Of a stretch of 8,684 nt of DNA, positions 5,860 to 8,684 are shown piece by piece (positions within the stretch are counted from its first letter, which is position 1; each line of letters opens with the position of its first letter). The notes below the pieces were generated by a model. That model did no database searches and had not been told where the DNA came from. It worked only from the letters and a program-made list of their open reading frames with translations. This DNA is from Ferrimonas sp044433165 (GTDB lineage Bacteria > Pseudomonadota > Gammaproteobacteria > Enterobacterales > Shewanellaceae): assembly GCA_044433165.1 (NCBI GenBank), contig JAWXTX010000111.1, positions 1 through 8,684 of the forward strand, in the 5' to 3' direction. The translations under genes were made by a program, and so were the position numbers.

Positions 5860-7905
5860 ATGAGCCAGTCACCCCAACAGCGTATTGCTGAATTATGTCA
5901 GCAACTGAACGTTCATAATCAGCAATATTACGTTTTTGATACACCAACCATCCCTGATGCAGAATACGATCGCTTAATGCGTGAGTTGCAGCAATTAGAG
6001 CGGCAATACCCCCAATGGTTGCAAGCCGATTCGCCATCACAGCGTGTTGGTGGTATGGCGCTAACGCAATTTACCCAAGTGCCGCATTTAATGCCGATGC
6101 TCTCGTTGGACAACGCCATGAACGAAGCGGAATTCAGCGCCTTTCATGGGCGTTTGCAGGAGCGCTTAGGCGATGCTGATGATAAGTTTGCGTATTGCGC
6201 TGAACCCAAATTGGATGGCATCGCCGTAAGTTTACTTTACCGTGATGGTTTACTTACACGCGCGGCGACTCGTGGTGATGGCACTGTTGGCGAAGACATT
6301 ACCCACAACGTAAAAACCATTGCTGCTGTACCATTGCGATTGATGGGCGAGGGGATCCCAGCGTTATTAGAGGTGCGCGGTGAGGCATTTATGCCGAAAG
6401 CGGGCTTTGATGAAATGAATCGTAAAGCGCATGCAGCAGGGGAAAAAACCTTTGTGAATCCTCGTAATGCCGCAGCCGGCAGTTTACGCCAATTAGACAG
6501 CCGTATTACGGCCACTCGGCCATTGGCTTTTTATGCTTATGGTGTGGGCGTAGTAGAAGGCGCCAGTGCCCCAATGGCGGATGGCCACTATCAACAATTA
6601 CAACAGTTGCAGGCGTGGGGGTTACCAGTGTCACCACTGGTACAATTGGTGCAAGGTGAAGCGGGCGCATTGAACTATTTTCGTGAGATAAACCAGCAGC
6701 GCTCCAGCTTAGCCTATGAAATTGATGGGGTAGTGATTAAGGTTAACTCCATTGCGTTGCAGCAGCAATTAGGGTTTGTTGCCCGTGCTCCGCGTTGGGC
6801 GATTGCGTGTAAATTCCCAGCGCAAGAGGAGTTAACGGTACTTAATGATGTTGAATTTCAGGTTGGGCGCACTGGCGCGGTAACGCCAGTTGCGCGTTTA
6901 ACACCGGTGTTTGTTGGCGGGGTAACGGTTTCAAATGCCACACTGCATAATGGCGATGAGATTGCGCGTTTAGGAGTGATGATCGGCGATACGGTGATCA
7001 TTCGTCGTGCTGGTGATGTGATCCCACAAATTGTGGCGGTGGTTCCTGAGCGCCGTCCTGAAAATGCGCAACCCATTGAGTTTCCGGTGCAGTGTCCGGT
7101 TTGTCAGTCGAAAATTGAACGCTTTGAAAGCGAAGCCGTGGCGCGTTGCAGTGGTGGGCTATTTTGTGAAGCTCAACGTAAAGAAGCGATTAAACACTTT
7201 GCTTCTCGAAAGGCTTTAGATGTTGATGGCTTGGGCGACAAATTAGTGGAATTGCTCGTGGATAAAGAGCTGATCCAGACACCGGCGGATCTTTTTGGTT
7301 TATCGGCATCAACAATCACTATGTTGCCACGCATGGGCATGAAATCGGCTGAAAAATTAGTGGCCGCCCTGCAAACGGCTAAGCTAACCACTTTGCCGCG
7401 CTTTTTATATAGCCTAGGGATCCGTGAAGTTGGAGAAGCAACCGCGGCAAATTTAGCGCGCCACTTCAAAACCTTAGAAGAATTAATGGCTGCCGAGCCA
7501 GAACAATTGATGGCGGTGGATGAGGTGGGAGAAATTGTGGCAAAACACGTCTATTACTTTTTCCGTCAACCCCATAACCAAGCCGTAATTCAGGCACTGA
7601 CGGATCCACAAGGGGCAAACGTGCATTGGCCTGAGGTAGCGACGGTGGCGCCAGCACAGCAGCCATTAATGGGACAAACATGGGTTTTAACCGGCACCAT
7701 GAGCCAGTTGGGTCGTACGGAAGCCAAAGCCGCCTTAGAAGCGCTTGGTGCGAAAGTATCGGGTAGCGTATCAAAAAATACTCACACGTTGGTTGCCGGC
7801 GAAAAAGCGGGTTCAAAACTGACAAAAGCCACGGAGTTAGGCGTGCCAGTTTTAGATGAAACTGGGCTTTTAGCACTGTTAGCGCAACATCAGTATGAGC
7901 GATAG
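5860..7905 (+). CDS. ligA: NAD-dependent DNA ligase LigA
   Basis: LigA seals nicks in DNA using NAD, joining Okazaki fragments and finishing repair. At 681 residues it matches E. coli LigA (671). Domain Ia shows Y23, D33, Y36 and D37 for NMN binding. The adenylation motif KLDG has its lysine at K117. An OB fold follows, then a zinc finger with C412, C415, C430 and C436, the same spacing as in E. coli. Helix-hairpin-helix repeats come next, and a C-terminal BRCT domain covers about 602-678 (TWVLTGTM ... LGVPVLDETGLLALL). All key residues are present, so it should be functional. The start MSQSPQQRIAEL aligns with the family; the ribosome-binding site is weak. A terminator stands just upstream, and no promoter is obvious. 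The stop lies 8 bases from the convergent BRCT gene. Confidence 0.97.
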   Translation: MSQSPQQRIAELCQQLNVHNQQYYVFDTPTIPDAEYDRLMRELQQLERQYPQWLQADSPSQRVGGMALTQFTQVPHLMPMLSLDNAMNEAEFSAFHGRLQERLGDADDKFAYCAEPKLDGIAVSLLYRDGLLTRAATRGDGTVGEDITHNVKTIAAVPLRLMGEGIPALLEVRGEAFMPKAGFDEMNRKAHAAGEKTFVNPRNAAAGSLRQLDSRITATRPLAFYAYGVGVVEGASAPMADGHYQQLQQLQAWGLPVSPLVQLVQGEAGALNYFREINQQRSSLAYEIDGVVIKVNSIALQQQLGFVARAPRWAIACKFPAQEELTVLNDVEFQVGRTGAVTPVARLTPVFVGGVTVSNATLHNGDEIARLGVMIGDTVIIRRAGDVIPQIVAVVPERRPENAQPIEFPVQCPVCQSKIERFESEAVARCSGGLFCEAQRKEAIKHFASRKALDVDGLGDKLVELLVDKELIQTPADLFGLSASTITMLPRMGMKSAEKLVAALQTAKLTTLPRFLYSLGIREVGEATAANLARHFKTLEELMAAEPEQLMAVDEVGEIVAKHVYYFFRQPHNQAVIQALTDPQGANVHWPEVATVAPAQQPLMGQTWVLTGTMSQLGRTEAKAALEALGAKVSGSVSKNTHTLVAGEKAGSKLTKATELGVPVLDETGLLALLAQHQYER

Positions 7906-7907
7906 AG

Positions 7908-7924
7908 CCATTGTTACAGTGTGA
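7908..7924 (+). repeat. Candidate inverted repeat bounding the BRCT gene, left
   Basis: CCATTGTTACAGTGTGA matches the reverse complement of 8524-8540 in 13 of 17 positions, including the first eight without a break. It begins three bases after the ligA stop and overlaps the last codons of the BRCT gene. It may be an edge of an inserted cassette, or chance. Confidence 0.25.
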
Positions 7925-8477
7925 TTATTTTCACTCCTAAATCATGTGCCTTTTTCATTTTAGAAGTAATTTCATATCGTCCTGTATTTCCCATAAATAA
8001 AAATGACGTTTGATTACTAATATTTTCCATGACAAAGGCACCTTTATCCTCTAGCAAAGACTTTACGTTAGCACGAGGAATAGGAAGAGTACCTGTAATC
8101 GCTACTTTCATACCATTTATGTTAATGGTATTTAAAACCTCATCTAATGTTGCGAATTCACGCTCTATGTCTTCCAGATGAATTTCAGTTTCAGGTGTAC
8201 GCGTTTCTTCTTTTAATCTGAGAGAGTTCCATCTGTCTAATTTTAATTTTATATATGGAAGATCTTGCAATTGTAGTTTACTTCCATCGTGCATAAATAT
8301 AGTCCATTTTGCACTCACGTGGCAAATATTACCATGGCGGGTGTCAATGGCTCTAATAGATATTTCATGTCGTGAAAATGATAAAGGGATAACATATCTA
8401 GGTCCATTATTAGACCAGTTGTGATCAACCTTAATCGCATCTCCTGCTTTAATACCTAAAAGTTCAAATACCGTCAT
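7914..8477 (-). CDS. Stand-alone BRCT-domain protein of unknown function
   Basis: The 187-residue product has two parts. Residues 1-115 match no family I recognise; they hold a mostly beta-like region with several Trp (21, 58, 83) and a charged linker with many Glu. Residues 121-187 form a LigA/RFC1-type BRCT domain: GMKVAITGTLP, R135, GAFV, the S-N-Q-T segment, MGNTG, and KMKKAHDLGVKI. It stops at the last beta strand, so the final BRCT helix present in LigA (ETGLLALL) is absent. The start at 8477 has an AGG seven bases upstream. Sampled G+C is low (17 of 60 at 7921-7980; 24 of 60 at 8161-8220) against 31 of 60 in a ligA line, which suggests acquired DNA. It is convergent with ligA, 8 bases apart. 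A role in DNA repair or defence is possible but unproven. Confidence 0.75.
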   Translation of the reverse strand: MTVFELLGIKAGDAIKVDHNWSNNGPRYVIPLSFSRHEISIRAIDTRHGNICHVSAKWTIFMHDGSKLQLQDLPYIKLKLDRWNSLRLKEETRTPETEIHLEDIEREFATLDEVLNTININGMKVAITGTLPIPRANVKSLLEDKGAFVMENISNQTSFLFMGNTGRYEITSKMKKAHDLGVKIITL

Positions 8478-8509
8478 TTTATAACCTGTGTTCTATTTTT
8501 ATATTTTTG

Positions 8510-8537
8510 ATTCTATTGTTGTTTCATGCAGGAACAA
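8510..8537 (-). promoter_or_regulatory. Candidate sigma70 promoter for the BRCT gene
   Basis: On the minus strand, TTGTTC (8532-8537) and TAGAAT (8510-8515) stand 16 bases apart, matching consensus at 4 of 6 and 5 of 6 positions. The leader to the ATG at 8477 would be about 26 bases and contains the AGG ribosome-binding site. The -35 overlaps the shared 20-bp motif. Confidence 0.4.
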
Positions 8538-8540
8538 TGG
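8524..8540 (-). repeat. Candidate inverted repeat bounding the BRCT gene, right
   Basis: On the minus strand this reads CCATTGTTCCTGCATGA, the partner of 7908-7924 (13 of 17). Together the two would enclose 633 bases that contain only the BRCT gene and its promoter. Confidence 0.25.
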
Positions 8541-8552
8541 AAAACATTCGGA
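8533..8552 (+). repeat. 20-bp motif shared with 371-390, right copy
   Basis: AACAATGGAAAACATTCGGA matches the minus-strand copy at 371-390 in 18 of 20 positions. Here the ATG inside it opens the short reading frame at 8538. It lies 29 bases from the right IS30 end. Confidence 0.45.
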
Positions 8553-8684
8553 AGTTAGATGTTGGTCAATATTTGCATGGGCCTGAATTCAACTTCGAAG
8601 TGCGACACTCTCTAATATCAAGCAGCCACTGTCAGTTCTTTGAAAATAACGACTGGCTGCTTAAATCCCAAACATTTTTTAGGA
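8538..8684 (+). CDS. Possible gene start interrupted by IS30-family end (doubtful)
   Basis: An ATG at 8538 with AGGA three bases upstream opens a frame reading MENIRKLDVGQYLHG before it enters the IS inverted repeat. It stays open through the IS to the window end, 49 codons in all. Only the first 14 or so residues lie outside the IS; the rest would be IS antisense sequence. It could be the 5' remnant of a gene split by the insertion, divergent from the BRCT gene. No family is recognisable and such a short frame may be chance. Confidence 0.25.
8582..8610. repeat. IS30-type terminal inverted repeat, right copy
   Basis: This 29-base end is the mate of 91-119 in opposite orientation (22 of 29 identical). 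The bases just outside are AT-rich host DNA ending CATGGG. The precise junction and target duplication cannot be read, since the far end of this copy is outside the window. Confidence 0.7.
8618..8684 (-). CDS. IS30-family transposase, C-terminal end (partial)
   Basis: The last 21 residues read PKKCLGFKQPVVIFKELTVA plus a final Ala before TGA. This is the characteristic tail of IS30-family DDE transposases, in which an (R)P(R/K)KCLGFK(T/Q)P segment is followed by a short helix. The stop at 8618-8620 is seven bases inside the terminal repeat. The rest, including the catalytic residues, lies beyond the window, so intactness is unknown. Confidence 0.85.
   Translation of the reverse strand, partial: PKKCLGFKQPVVIFKELTVAA

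Larger units (their letters stand above)
8582..8684 (-). mobile_element. IS30-family insertion sequence, 3' (transposase-stop) end, partial
   Basis: The element enters from the right. Its terminal repeat at 8582-8610 starts CCTGAATTCA and ends AAGTGCGACACTC, the counterpart of 91-119. Seven bases further in is the stop codon of a minus-strand transposase. As this is the transposase-stop end and the left copy shows the transposase-start end, both elements read leftward, in direct orientation. Confidence 0.8.

Noticed and set aside
7466..7876. 136-codon open frame on the minus strand inside ligA
   Set aside because: It lies fully inside the intact ligA HhH and BRCT regions, has no recognisable domain, and is explained as a shadow of ligA.
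7914..8477. The BRCT gene as a recent duplication of the ligA BRCT domain
   Set aside because: Similarity is limited to family positions (TGT, R, GA, LGV); base composition and most residues differ.

Overview
The window looks like a piece of gammaproteobacterial chromosome. Its core is the cysZ / smc / zipA / ligA neighbourhood. Enterobacteria keep cysZ, zipA and ligA together in the same way but use MukBEF instead of SMC. Here a full-length SMC sits between cysZ and zipA, which points to a lineage outside the MukBEF clade, such as a Shewanella-like or other marine gammaproteobacterium. The genus cannot be fixed from this sequence. ZipA itself limits the host to gammaproteobacteria.

Layout. 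Positions 1-119 are the 5' end of an IS30-family insertion sequence reading leftward: an inverted repeat plus the first codons of the transposase. It cuts the 3' end of a small AT-rich gene (105-341, minus) for a NYN/PIN-like nuclease-type protein. A 146-base AT-rich spacer follows, with a probable promoter and a 14-bp hairpin. Next is cysZ (minus strand, sulfate permease). A 139-base divergent region separates cysZ from the plus-strand run smc, zipA, ligA. smc and zipA are 20 bases apart and probably co-transcribed. A strong intrinsic terminator stands between zipA and ligA. Tail to tail with ligA, 8 bases away, is an AT-rich minus-strand gene for a small stand-alone BRCT-domain protein. Its upstream region runs into the 3' end of another IS30-family element (8582-8684), again reading leftward.

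How the genes relate. smc (chromosome condensation), zipA (Z-ring anchoring) and ligA (NAD-dependent ligation of replication nicks) are housekeeping genes of the chromosome and cell cycle. cysZ is a sulfate importer that shares the locus by ancestral synteny. The outer NYN and BRCT genes look accessory: in sampled 60-base lines they run about 28-40% G+C against about 52% in ligA, and insertion sequences lie next to both.

Points of interest: a SMC whose coiled coil is extraordinarily rich in glutamine (45 of 90 residues in one stretch); a BRCT protein beside ligA whose BRCT domain lacks its last helix; two IS30-family ends in direct orientation bracketing essential genes; and short shared motifs around the two accessory genes. 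I found no convincing new multi-gene system. The best candidate for undescribed biology is the BRCT gene and its possible cassette boundaries. No tRNA, rRNA or CRISPR array was seen.
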